A DNA stretch of 64,000 bases from CALCLY01 sp900552775 (lineage in GTDB: Bacteria; Bacillota; Clostridia; UMGS1883; UMGS1540): NCBI GenBank assembly GCA_937966555.1, contig CALCLY010000029.1, positions 34,839 through 98,838 of the forward strand. The letters are read 5' to 3'. The position numbers were made by a program, and so were the translations under genes. The notes under the pieces are model-generated. The model saw only the letters and a program-made list of their open reading frames with translations. It was not told the origin of the DNA and ran no database searches. Shown here in pieces: positions 24,171 to 32,532 of the stretch (positions are counted from its first letter, which is position 1; every line of letters begins with the position of its first letter).

Positions 24171-24557
24171 TTGAAAAACCTTAAAAAAAGACTTCCGGAC
24201 GCGGAGCTCGAAATTATGAAAGTGATATGGCATAATGAGTGTCCCATATCCACAAGTGAGGTGAAACGAATTATTGATGAAGAAAGCAATGCCGCTCGAA
24301 CGCAGCAAACCGTTCAAACGCTTATCAACAGGCTGATAGCAAAAGAATACATTGCAAAGGGCAAACGGGGAAAAGAATATATTTATACGCCGCTTGTTGC
24401 CGAAAAAGATTATGTCGAATTTGAAAGCGAACGGTTTTTAAGAAAAATGCACGGAAATTCCGTCACAAATTTAATGAGAGCATTGTTTGACAGCAAAAAA
24501 ATAAGCGATGAGGATATTTCAGAGCTTGAAAAAATGTTTAAGGAAAAGAGAAAATGA
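24171..24557 (+). CDS. blaI: BlaI/MecI/CopY-family repressor
   Basis: The 128-residue protein has the winged-helix pattern of the family: LPDAELEIMKVIWHNECPIS, then TSEVKRIIDEESNAARTQQTV with the recognition helix, and LINRLIAKEYIAKGKRGKEY for the wing. A C-terminal dimerisation part (about 80-128) holds the region where BlaR1-type proteases cut the repressor. The start is TTG 24171 with GTGAGG upstream. It overlaps the metallopeptidase gene by four bases (ATGA). It probably represses its own operon through the two operators upstream; any remote targets are unknown. Confidence 0.93.
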   Translation: MKNLKKRLPDAELEIMKVIWHNECPISTSEVKRIIDEESNAARTQQTVQTLINRLIAKEYIAKGKRGKEYIYTPLVAEKDYVEFESERFLRKMHGNSVTNLMRALFDSKKISDEDISELEKMFKEKRK

Positions 24558-26743
24558 CAGAAATTATAAAACAAATTTTTGAGCAAAATGTAATTTCATC
24601 AATTAAATTTTCGGTTGTAATTATTTTGCTTTTAGCTCTCACAAAGCCGGTTATGAGAAGGTACACGGCAGGTTTTCGATACTATTCGTGGCTTGCGGTT
24701 ATGCTTATTTTTCTGATACCGTTCGGAAAACTCGGTATAAGCTATAAAATTCCGATATCGCCTGTGATAATGGACATACAAAGCGAAACAAGAGATATTC
24801 GTAATTGGTATGAACAAAAGCTGCCGCAGCAAACGGTTACGAAAACCGTACCCGTTAAACAAAATAACGGCGGACAAGCCGAAAATCCACCATCGGAAGA
24901 AACGACAGCTACGGTAAAATACAAAACACCGATTGATGTGAAACTGATTTTAAGTGTTATCTGGCTAATCGGTGCAGTACTGTTTTTGATTTTGCATATA
25001 AAACGATATTTTTCATTCAAAAGGGCGGTGAAAAGAATATCATCACCGCTTTGTGATGAAAGCACAGCCGACATTCTGGAGTCGGAAAAGCAAAAGCTTA
25101 AAATCACTTCCGATATACCGGTAAGGGTTTCTTCTGCTGCCGATACGCCTATGCTTGTGGGAATTATTCACCCGTTTATCATATTAAGCGAAAACGAGTT
25201 TTCAGATGATGAGCTGCATTTTATATTTCGCCACGAACTGATACATTACAAACGAAAAGATATTTTGTATCAGCTTATCACGTTAATTTTTATATCGCTC
25301 AACTGGTATAACCCTTTTGCTTATATTATGGCACGGGCAATAGAAATTGACGGCGAAACGGCTTGCGATGAAAAAGTGATTAAAGGAAAAGCATACGAAA
25401 CGAGAGTGTTTTACGGTGAAATGCTGATAAAATTTCTAAAAACACAAAATCAAAAAAAATCATATATGACCACAACATTTTTTGGAGGTAAAAAAGGTAT
25501 GAAAAAGCGACTTACTCTGATAGCAAGTAAAAAAATAAGAAAAAAAGGAACGGCTGCAATGGCTGTTTTAATGGCGTTTACGATTGCAGCATCTGTATGT
25601 GCCGCAGCAATGAGCAACGAGTTTTTTGATGAAGTATTCAGCGGTGATACATCGTATTTGGCGGACTTTGTAAAAACGGAAAAACAAAGTGTAAGCGATG
25701 AAAACTATACGCTCACCCTTGAGCAATACCTGGTTGCGGAAAAACAGGCTGTTGTTATTTTCTCAATCGAAGCACAAACTGACGCGGCAATCGCTGAATT
25801 TAATGCCGTTGACGAAAGAGGAAACAGCACTTTTTGGGATATGGATACAATCGGATTCGGTCCGGTTGATTATGACAAGGCTTACAGGAGCGGCTTCTCA
25901 ACCGGTTCCCTGAACAAAAAATTTGATACCGAAAGAAAGAGATATTTTGTTTTGGAATGCAATTCGATTGATAACAAAGATAAGATTGATTTTTACATCT
26001 GCACAAACAAAATAAAAGGCTCGCCGAAAATTTTTATCCCCATGGAAAGCAATATAGAAACAAAGACGCTTAAATTCGATAATATTGGGGTTCAATATAA
26101 TCCGATATCCATTGAATTAAGCTATCCCGTAACCGAGAAAAATGTTTGCGATTGGTGCGGCATTCGTACAAATTACTTTTATTTCAGAATGAAAAACGGT
26201 GAAATTAAGACCTTTAATCAGTTATACAGACAAGACGGCAGCAATATTGAAGCAAATGTAGGGCATTTTCGTGCATGGGCAAAAAGAATTATCAAACCCG
26301 ACGAAATCAAAAGTATTATTGTAAATGATACGGAATACCCGGCAGACGATGTTTCAAACTCCAAAAAAATCGAAATCGACAACCGATTGAAGCCCTTTAC
26401 AATTAAGCCCTATATTAAAGAGCATTTATGGCTGCCGCTTAGAGAATTTTGCGAAAAGCTCGGTGCTAACATAGTTTGGAACGAATCCGACCGCACGGCA
26501 ACCGTTACATACCGCGGCTCGACCTATGTGTTTGCGCCGGGCTCAACCAAAGTGATCATTGACGGTGAAACGGCTGACTATTACAACAAGGAATACGATC
26601 AAACAACATTTATTGATGAAAGGGGAAGAATGATTGTTACTCCAAGCTTTACGGAAAGAATGAATATCGACTGTCACGGATATAATATGTATAATGAGAA
26701 CGGCGGCATAAATCCGAACGCAATGATGCACATAGTGCCATAA
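24554..26743 (+). CDS. BlaR1-type M56 metallopeptidase with extracellular stalk domain
   Basis: The N-terminal part has the M56 layout: membrane segments near 17-35, 42-58 and 125-147, then the zinc motif HELIH (His227, Glu228, His231) inside the sequence IFRHELIHYKRKDILYQ, and a further segment near 335-350. Residues 350-600 are an extracellular region of DUF4179-like character. The last part (about 620-715: LPLREFCEKLGANIVWNESD) resembles a copper-amine-oxidase-like stalk domain. The penicillin-binding sensor domain of classical BlaR1 (SxxK motif) is not seen, so the inducing signal is probably not a beta-lactam. On signal, such proteins cleave the BlaI repressor. Length is 729. Confidence 0.88.
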   Translation: MTEIIKQIFEQNVISSIKFSVVIILLLALTKPVMRRYTAGFRYYSWLAVMLIFLIPFGKLGISYKIPISPVIMDIQSETRDIRNWYEQKLPQQTVTKTVPVKQNNGGQAENPPSEETTATVKYKTPIDVKLILSVIWLIGAVLFLILHIKRYFSFKRAVKRISSPLCDESTADILESEKQKLKITSDIPVRVSSAADTPMLVGIIHPFIILSENEFSDDELHFIFRHELIHYKRKDILYQLITLIFISLNWYNPFAYIMARAIEIDGETACDEKVIKGKAYETRVFYGEMLIKFLKTQNQKKSYMTTTFFGGKKGMKKRLTLIASKKIRKKGTAAMAVLMAFTIAASVCAAAMSNEFFDEVFSGDTSYLADFVKTEKQSVSDENYTLTLEQYLVAEKQAVVIFSIEAQTDAAIAEFNAVDERGNSTFWDMDTIGFGPVDYDKAYRSGFSTGSLNKKFDTERKRYFVLECNSIDNKDKIDFYICTNKIKGSPKIFIPMESNIETKTLKFDNIGVQYNPISIELSYPVTEKNVCDWCGIRTNYFYFRMKNGEIKTFNQLYRQDGSNIEANVGHFRAWAKRIIKPDEIKSIIVNDTEYPADDVSNSKKIEIDNRLKPFTIKPYIKEHLWLPLREFCEKLGANIVWNESDRTATVTYRGSTYVFAPGSTKVIIDGETADYYNKEYDQTTFIDERGRMIVTPSFTERMNIDCHGYNMYNENGGINPNAMMHIVP

Positions 26744-26794
26744 CAGGGCATTACAAACTTCGCATGTCAGCGTACATGTGTACACCCAAATCAA

Positions 26795-26825
26795 AAAGCC
26801 GGAGCTTTTTAAAAGCTCCGGCTTT
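26795..26825. terminator. Bidirectional terminator between blaR1-like gene and minus-strand operon
   Basis: AAAGCCGGAGC and GCTCCGGCTTT (26795-26805, 26815-26825) form an 11-bp stem around an AT-rich loop TTTTTAAAA. Flanking A and T runs serve both strands. Confidence 0.9.
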
Positions 26826-26833
26826 AATGTCTT

Positions 26834-27784
26834 TTAGTTGCACTCTGCGTTCAAAGGACCTGCAAGTTCTTTGAGGAAGAAGAGTTTGCCCGGAAGTGTG
26901 GGAATGTATGATGACGTGATATGACGTGTGGGTGCATAACGAAGCGTCATCCAGAAGCTCATACCCTGCCACTGCATTCCTCTTGAAAGCGCGCCATCGG
27001 CACCGCCGATAGCATAGTCAGCCTGAAGAAAGAGACCGGGTCCGATTGTATTTGCAAAGCAGGGAACAAGTGTTGTTCTCGACTTAAAGCTTGTTATAGC
27101 GTTCTGCTCAATTGTAAGCGGATGGAGCTTTGCACCGAGACGATGAGTCTGCTTCTTCCATTCTTCGTCACTGTCAAATTCAGCGCCGAATGTGGGTTCC
27201 CAGAAAGCAATGTGGCACATTCTGCCTATGCCGTATACCAAAACGAGTTTAGCGCCTTCAGCTTTGAGAGCTGCAATTTTTTCGGCATATGTAGGAAGAT
27301 TGTCTTTTGTTGCGAAGTTTCTGTGTGACTCGGGAACTGTGAGCTCTCCGAGAGGATTGTAGAAAGCTTCCTTCATAGCGTTCTGGAAAGCTGCGGGATC
27401 ATCGCCCGAAAGAGTTGTGCCGGTGCTGTCAGCCCATTCATCCATGTTGAAGCAGTAAACATGGTCGCATTTTACGTTCCATGCTTTAAGGAAATATACA
27501 GCCCATTTATACATACCCATAGGTCCTACGGGGAGGATAAATGCGATTTTCTCGTTTCTGTCTTTTGCCTTTTTGATTTCAAGAGCTATTTCGTGACCCA
27601 TAAGCGTGTCAAATTCACCGAGAGTGTCGCACGATACGGGTGTGAAATCCTTGTTCCAAAAATCTTGTCTTTCTGTAGCCGACTCGGGAGCATTGCTGCA
27701 GCACTTGTCGATCTTTTCCATGTCCCAGCCTGCGGGATAAAAACCCTCAAGGTTGGAACCTTTTACTGTGTCCATAAAATTCAT
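26834..27784 (-). CDS. NagB-like glucosamine-6-phosphate deaminase homologue, altered active site
   Basis: The protein shares the NagB/6-phosphogluconolactonase fold: YCFNMDEW (Asp115 matching catalytic Asp72 of E. coli NagB) and GIGRMCHIAFWEP (His191 and Glu196 matching His143 and Glu148). In NagB this second motif reads G-x-G-x-D-G-H, so the Asp corresponding to Asp141 is Met189 here. The sugar-phosphate loop is FILPVGPMGMYKW rather than the usual TGSTP. I choose ATG 27784 (316 residues), longer than the classical enzyme of about 266, with GGAGG upstream; a TTG at 27799 is unlikely. Encoded with PIG-L and mutarotase genes, it may act on an amino sugar, but the substrate is not established. 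Confidence 0.78.
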   Translation of the reverse strand: MNFMDTVKGSNLEGFYPAGWDMEKIDKCCSNAPESATERQDFWNKDFTPVSCDTLGEFDTLMGHEIALEIKKAKDRNEKIAFILPVGPMGMYKWAVYFLKAWNVKCDHVYCFNMDEWADSTGTTLSGDDPAAFQNAMKEAFYNPLGELTVPESHRNFATKDNLPTYAEKIAALKAEGAKLVLVYGIGRMCHIAFWEPTFGAEFDSDEEWKKQTHRLGAKLHPLTIEQNAITSFKSRTTLVPCFANTIGPGLFLQADYAIGGADGALSRGMQWQGMSFWMTLRYAPTRHITSSYIPTLPGKLFFLKELAGPLNAECN

Positions 27785-27812
27785 TGTAAAAACCTCCAAA
27801 AATTTTTATAAT

Positions 27813-28517
27813 TTACGGCAAAAGCCTTTTTGTAGTTACTTTAGGCCAAGCATAGCACATGGTGAAGCCTTCCGCATACTGCACTCCGCTTTGTATGCCG
27901 CGGAATCTGGAAATGGAACGAACCCATTCCGCAAAGTCTATATGATCGTGGTCACGCATCCAGCGGAGCTGGCTGTCATGGCATTCGAGCATATCTATTT
28001 TTGTGTCGATTTCATCGGAAATATCAACATACTCTGTGGGGTTGAAATTAAGACCTGCCAAAGTATCCATATAATATATGGGAGTGATTTCCGCTCCGCC
28101 GGCAACGCCGGTTTTATAATGCGGAACCGATGCCGCAAAAGACGCGTCAAACACAAGACGTGCAACCGCAACATGATCGGGCATGTAGTCCTGCGGCGTG
28201 TGGGTGAAAATTACATCGGGCTGATATGTCCTTATAACGTCAACCACCAAATCACGCTGAGTTTTCTGACCCTCATAAACCATAAGGTCGCCGATGTCGC
28301 AGCTTACAACTTCAATGCCGATTTTCGCACCTGCGTCTTCAGCTTCTTTTTTTCTGATGTCGCGCAGTTCATCGGGCTGAATGATTTCATGACCCAGGTT
28401 TCCGTTTGCAACATGGCAAACCGTAACTTTGTGACCTGCTTTAGCGTATTTTGCCATTGTGCCGGCGCATGCTATTTCAATGTCGTCGGGATGGCAGCCG
28501 ATTGCCAATACATTCAT
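27813..28517 (-). CDS. PIG-L/LmbE-family deacetylase
   Basis: The N-terminus MNVLAIGCHPDDIEIACAGT has the metal-binding HPDD motif (His9, Asp11, Asp12) of the zinc-dependent GlcNAc-PI/PIG-L deacetylases, and a later HTPQDYMPDHVAVARLV (about residue 105-120) gives the third ligand region. Members remove acetyl groups from N-acetylglucosamine-type substrates, or in other cases act in bacillithiol or mycothiol synthesis. The length of 234 fits. It sits 15 bases after the mutarotase-like gene and 29 before the NagB-like gene, so deacetylation then deamination of an amino sugar is a reasonable but unproven pathway. Confidence 0.92.
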   Translation of the reverse strand: MNVLAIGCHPDDIEIACAGTMAKYAKAGHKVTVCHVANGNLGHEIIQPDELRDIRKKEAEDAGAKIGIEVVSCDIGDLMVYEGQKTQRDLVVDVIRTYQPDVIFTHTPQDYMPDHVAVARLVFDASFAASVPHYKTGVAGGAEITPIYYMDTLAGLNFNPTEYVDISDEIDTKIDMLECHDSQLRWMRDHDHIDFAEWVRSISRFRGIQSGVQYAEGFTMCYAWPKVTTKRLLP

Positions 28518-28531
28518 TTTTCTTCCTCCAA

Positions 28532-29446
28532 TTATATATATTTATTTACAAATTCATCAATAGAATCGTCTGTCTCATCGGGAAGCGCAACGCCGCTTAT
28601 TATTTTCCAGCGCTCAATGTGTTTGACCGTTTCCCCGGGCGCCAAATTTTTAAGCGGCGCAAGGCTTTCTATTTCGAGAATATTTTGATCCGTATAGGTT
28701 TCAAAATTACAGCCGTTATCTGGATATTCGGCTTTATCGTCATAGTCAAAATATTTCACAAACATGTCGCTGCCTTTTATATAAGCAGCAAAACCCGAAG
28801 CATTGTTTATGCCGATTTTAAATTTCGGCGCATCTGTCTGTGAAAGCAAAATATATTTGTCAAGCATTTTGAGACGCTTGTCCGAAAGACGAGTGTATGT
28901 CCAAAGCGAAATATTTCTGTTCGGCAAAAGCTTCGGACCTTCGGTGCGAAGCGGAATTATTTCCGTGCCGTCTTTGTCCATAACGGTTATTGCCCACGGA
29001 GCAAGCTTTATATCCCATGCGCCGATGTTTTTAACAAAATGAGTTATTTTAACTTCACCGCCGCCCAAAAACTCAATTTTCAAAGACAGTGCCGTTTTTG
29101 TGTATTCCTGAGGAATCTGAGTAAGTGTCAGTGCGTTTCCGTCTGTCTCGCAGCTGCACGGAACATTGTCCGGAAAGTATGTTCTCGGCATGATTTCGGG
29201 ACTTGTCCAAAGTCTGTGACCGCCGAAATTGTGCCAGCAGCCCAGAGAACCGAAAGGTTTAAAATCTTCTTCCTTTTCGGAAAGATCGAAATTTTCGTTT
29301 TCTTTAAAAATGTTTTCTCCGCCCTGCGGCGCAAAACGTATTATTCTCGGACCTATGTCGAGAGTTACGAAAAGCTCTGCCGTTCCGTCATATGCGGCGA
29401 TACATCTGCCGAATCTTTTGTAAGCAATTTCTTTAAATTCAACCAT
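28532..29446 (-). CDS. Galactose-mutarotase-like (DUF4380-type) protein
   Basis: The protein of 304 residues has a beta-rich sequence typical of the mutarotase-like superfamily: LFVTLDIGPRIIRFAPQGG near 30 and LGCWHNFGGHRLWTSPE near 70, with later LTLTQIPQEYTKTALSLKIE and LNLAPGETVKHIERWKIIS-like ends. I choose ATG 29446 because the GTG at 29455 lies against its Shine-Dalgarno. Family members bind or epimerise sugars; DUF4380 is my best match but I am not certain. It sits in the minus-strand operon between a membrane-anchored protein and PIG-L, which supports a role on carbohydrates. Confidence 0.6.
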   Translation of the reverse strand: MVEFKEIAYKRFGRCIAAYDGTAELFVTLDIGPRIIRFAPQGGENIFKENENFDLSEKEEDFKPFGSLGCWHNFGGHRLWTSPEIMPRTYFPDNVPCSCETDGNALTLTQIPQEYTKTALSLKIEFLGGGEVKITHFVKNIGAWDIKLAPWAITVMDKDGTEIIPLRTEGPKLLPNRNISLWTYTRLSDKRLKMLDKYILLSQTDAPKFKIGINNASGFAAYIKGSDMFVKYFDYDDKAEYPDNGCNFETYTDQNILEIESLAPLKNLAPGETVKHIERWKIISGVALPDETDDSIDEFVNKYI

Positions 29447-29454
29447 TGTTATCA

Positions 29455-30081
29455 CTACTCCGTCATTGTTTTTATAAGATTTACGGACGCGTCATAAAGA
29501 GCGTCGAGATTTTTTACACTGTTTTGCTGTGTTTCGGTTTTTGCCAAAATGCCGACATATAAGTTTTCTCCGCTAATTTCGGCATTTTTGAGAAACGGAC
29601 ACGATGATGTCGGAATTGCTATCGGAACACCGCCGTATTCTATGGCGCCGCCAAGCTTCTCCCGGGGGAGAATAAGGCTTAAATCCTCAAACATTTCGGC
29701 AAATTGCTCGGCTTTGAAATAATCGCTGTCCATTATATATATACGGCTTTCGCCGTCAACAAAAGTTAACGTGAGTTTTTGCAGCATATCAAAGTCCGCA
29801 TCGCTTTTCGGCTCTTCGGGAATTATCACACTGTCACAAAAAACATGCGCTTCTCCGTCACCGTTTAAGTCTCCCAGAACTTCTGCCGTTTTCTGTTCCA
29901 GAAGCGCCGTGGGACAATAGTTTGAAGAAACGTAGACCATGTCAAAATCGTACGAAGGTTTTGCGGCACACTGGCTTATGCCGGTAATAACAATTGTCGC
30001 GCCGAGTATGCCTGCCAGAGTGTGATATTTATGATAATACCAGAAGTTTGCAGCTTTTTCCTTAAAACTCATTTTTTGCAT
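29455..30081 (-). CDS. Membrane-anchored protein of unknown function
   Basis: This 208-residue protein is not one I recognise. A short basic cytoplasmic start (MQKMSFKEKAANFWYYHKYH) precedes one membrane segment (TLAGILGATIVITGI, about 21-36), so most of it is probably outside the cell. The exported part holds acidic and aromatic beta-like stretches (YDFDMVYVSSNYCPTALLEQ; LTLTFVDGESRIYIMDSDYF; GGVPIAIPTSSCPFLKNAEI). It is the first gene after a strong minus-strand promoter and precedes the mutarotase-like gene. AAAGGAGA lies 12 bases upstream of its ATG. Confidence 0.75.
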   Translation of the reverse strand: MQKMSFKEKAANFWYYHKYHTLAGILGATIVITGISQCAAKPSYDFDMVYVSSNYCPTALLEQKTAEVLGDLNGDGEAHVFCDSVIIPEEPKSDADFDMLQKLTLTFVDGESRIYIMDSDYFKAEQFAEMFEDLSLILPREKLGGAIEYGGVPIAIPTSSCPFLKNAEISGENLYVGILAKTETQQNSVKNLDALYDASVNLIKTMTE

Positions 30082-30107
30082 AAAACCAATAATCTCCTTT
30101 AAAGGCT

Positions 30108-30136
30108 ATTATAACATAAAAGATTTTTTAATGCAA
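30108..30136 (-). promoter_or_regulatory. Promoter of the sugar cassette, minus strand
   Basis: Reading the minus strand, TTGCAT (30136-30131) and TATAAT (30113-30108) are 17 bases apart. It overlaps the end of the MFS gene, so the four genes 30081-26834 can be expressed independently of mnmA and the transporter. Confidence 0.8.
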
Positions 30137-31354
30137 GGGGTTTGGGTCTTTTTTCTTCATTAATGCAGCTACGGCGATGCCGGCAAGCGGAAAAAGTGAT
30201 GCGGCAAGAAGACCGCATTTAAAACCTGCCTGTTCCGGACTGAGAGCGGCAAAAAGAGGAACAGAGGCTGATGTTGCAGCAACAGAGTCTGTGAGCTTGC
30301 CCACGAGAAACGGCGCAACAGAGCTGCCGAGGTCTCCGCCGGCTGCAAGAAGAGCATATACGGCAACATTTGCGCCGGGCAAAATTTCAGCCGTGTATAT
30401 GAGAGTACCCGGCCACAGCATTGATGTGCAGAAACCCGTTAAACCGCATGCCAAAAGCCCTATTACGGAGTTTTGAGCAAAAACTGCGGTGAAATAGCAC
30501 AGGAATGTTGAGGCAAAACCCAAAACAAGAAACAGGCTTATATTTTTGCCGTATTTCGCGTAAAGAGATCTGCCGAACCCGAGCATAACGGCAAACAGCG
30601 CCATGCCGAAAACATCGCCGAGAAGCTTAGGTATTCCCAAAGCTGCTTCAAGATATCCCGAGCACCACTGAGCCATTGTGTTTTCGGAAGCACCGCCGAG
30701 GAAAATACACAGTATGCATAAGATAACGGCAGGGCTTTTAAAGAGTTTTGCCGTGCCGCGCCCGCTTTCGGGCGTATCAAGTTCCGGAATATCACTGTTT
30801 ATAAAAAGTATAAAAGCGCACAGCGGAATCACTGCCCACAAAATTGTGAGAATATACCAGTATTCACGCCCGAAAACATTCAAAAACAGTGTGCTTATAA
30901 GAACCACAACCGCAACTCCCCATGCATATACGGAATGGGCGCGGCTCATGTCACGCTCCGGATTATCCGACGGAAGTGCAGCTATAACAGGGCTTATCAG
31001 CACCTCGGCAAGACCTGCGGCCGCGGAAAAAATAACCGTTCCGAAAACAATAAAAAGATATGCACGGCTTGGGAAAAGCGGCGGCAATGCGGCAAACAGA
31101 ACGAGCCCCGTTACGGTTAAAAGAGGCATTATACGCACCGTTTTTGTTATGTTAAACTTGTGTGAATAAAACGAAAAAATCAAATCCACACAAAGCTGTG
31201 TGCAGTAGTTTATAAGTGCAAGCAAACCCAAAAGTGTAAATGAAATGCCGTACTGTGTGTGAAATGTTATAAAAAGAAGCGGCGTTATGCTGCCTGCAAC
31301 AGACATAGACGCGTTTGAAAAATAGCATGCGTATTTGGCTGTTTTATATCTCAT
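30128..31354 (-). CDS. Major facilitator superfamily transporter
   Basis: The 408-residue protein has about twelve hydrophobic segments in the MFS pattern, with a charged central loop (residues about 190-205, INSDIPELDTPESGRG) between the two halves. The early sequence (NASMSVAGSITPLLFITFHT) and loop 2-3 (FYSHKFNITKTVRIMPLL) are typical of the family. It ends with LAGIAVAALMKKKDPNPLH. Substrate is unknown. Its start overlaps the end of mnmA by 11 bases. Being next to a sugar-processing cassette suggests it may import a sugar, but its own promoter is not evident and it may simply follow mnmA. Confidence 0.9.
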   Translation of the reverse strand: MRYKTAKYACYFSNASMSVAGSITPLLFITFHTQYGISFTLLGLLALINYCTQLCVDLIFSFYSHKFNITKTVRIMPLLTVTGLVLFAALPPLFPSRAYLFIVFGTVIFSAAAGLAEVLISPVIAALPSDNPERDMSRAHSVYAWGVAVVVLISTLFLNVFGREYWYILTILWAVIPLCAFILFINSDIPELDTPESGRGTAKLFKSPAVILCILCIFLGGASENTMAQWCSGYLEAALGIPKLLGDVFGMALFAVMLGFGRSLYAKYGKNISLFLVLGFASTFLCYFTAVFAQNSVIGLLACGLTGFCTSMLWPGTLIYTAEILPGANVAVYALLAAGGDLGSSVAPFLVGKLTDSVAATSASVPLFAALSPEQAGFKCGLLAASLFPLAGIAVAALMKKKDPNPLH

Positions 31355-32387
31355 GGCAATCTCCTTCGGTTGACTTTATTATTCCGCCGCCTACAACGAC
31401 GTCATCTTTATAGAGAACTGCCGACTGACCCGGTGTTACCGCGCGCTGAGGTTCGGAAAAAATAATTTTAAGCCCATTCCCGAAAGGTTCGGCAACAGCG
31501 GGCGCTTCTTTGGCGCGCGAACGTATCTTTACGGTAACCTCTATCGGAAAAGAAACGGGAAGACTGCATGTGTTTGTGAAATTTTCGGTAAAGACAACGT
31601 TTGTATACAGGTCATCGCCTATCGTGACAGTATTGTTCCGAGCGTCAATATTACGCACAAAAACAGGTTTGCCGAATGAGCCGAGTCCCTTGCGCTGACC
31701 TATGGTATATCTGTAAATGCCCTCATGCTTTCCTATTTTAATGCCGTCTTCAAAAAGCATATCTCCGCGCGGCGGAAGAGAAGTTGCATATTTTTCTATA
31801 AAAGAGACATAGTTTCCGTCCGGCAGAAAGCAGATTTCCTGACTGTCGGGTTTTTTGGCTACCCTAATACCGAGGTCCGCGGCTATTTGCCGCACCTCGT
31901 CTTTTGAATATATGCCCAGCGGCAGTATAAGTCTTTCCAGAATATCGTGCTCCATGTCATAAAGAAAATAGCTTTGGTCTTTTTTTATGTATGAAGCTTT
32001 TTTAAGAAGCACTCCGTTTTCGGTGTGCTCGGTGCGTGCATAATGACCCGTGGCTATATAATCTGCACCCATACTGTCAGCGGCGCGCAAAAGGGCACGA
32101 AGCTTAAGCTTTTTGTTGCACACAACGCAGGGATTCGGCGTTCTGCCGTGCAGATATTCGTTTACAAAATAATCAACGACAAGAGATTTAAAATCTTTTT
32201 CGCAGTCCGCCTCGGCATAATTTATGCCGAGTGAATCCGCAACGGAGCGTGCGTCGTTATCCTGCGTTCCGCTGTCGCGCCAGAGCCGGAGAGAAACTCC
32301 CGTAACGTCATATCCGTCTCTTTTTAAAAGAGCGGCTGTGACACTGCTGTCAACTCCTCCGCTGAGGCCTACAATAACTTTTTTCAT
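31344..32387 (-). CDS. mnmA: tRNA-specific 2-thiouridylase MnmA
   Basis: MnmA adds sulfur to C2 of uridine 34 in tRNAs for Lys, Glu and Gln. The PP-loop motif GLSGGVDSSVTAALL (residues 8-22) binds ATP. The catalytic Cys pair is seen in HGRTPNPCVVCNKKLK (about 95) and DSQEICFLPDGNY (about 197), and the tRNA-binding GHYAR motif lies near 120. The length of 347 is normal. A plausible promoter (TTGATT at 32447-32442, 17 bases, TAAAAT at 32424-32419) lies upstream on the minus strand. It is the first gene of the minus-strand run. Confidence 0.97.
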   Translation of the reverse strand: MKKVIVGLSGGVDSSVTAALLKRDGYDVTGVSLRLWRDSGTQDNDARSVADSLGINYAEADCEKDFKSLVVDYFVNEYLHGRTPNPCVVCNKKLKLRALLRAADSMGADYIATGHYARTEHTENGVLLKKASYIKKDQSYFLYDMEHDILERLILPLGIYSKDEVRQIAADLGIRVAKKPDSQEICFLPDGNYVSFIEKYATSLPPRGDMLFEDGIKIGKHEGIYRYTIGQRKGLGSFGKPVFVRNIDARNNTVTIGDDLYTNVVFTENFTNTCSLPVSFPIEVTVKIRSRAKEAPAVAEPFGNGLKIIFSEPQRAVTPGQSAVLYKDDVVVGGGIIKSTEGDCHEI

Positions 32388-32532
32388 TCTGTGTAACTTC
32401 TTTCTGAATTTTTTTATTATTTTAACATGCTTTACCGTCTAAATCAAGGGTTTTGATTTCAAAATACTTGACAAAAATATATTTTGAGTATAAACTTATT
32501 ATATTAAATTATTATACGAAAGGAAGTAACAA

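Noticed and set aside
27753..28688. Long open plus-strand frame of about 311 codons
   Set aside because: It lies opposite the PIG-L and NagB-like genes, has no Shine-Dalgarno and encodes Cys/Phe/His-rich sequence typical of an antisense shadow.
32468..32494. TTGACA and TATAAA before kduI
   Set aside because: The spacer is only 15 bases, so it was not called as a promoter with confidence.
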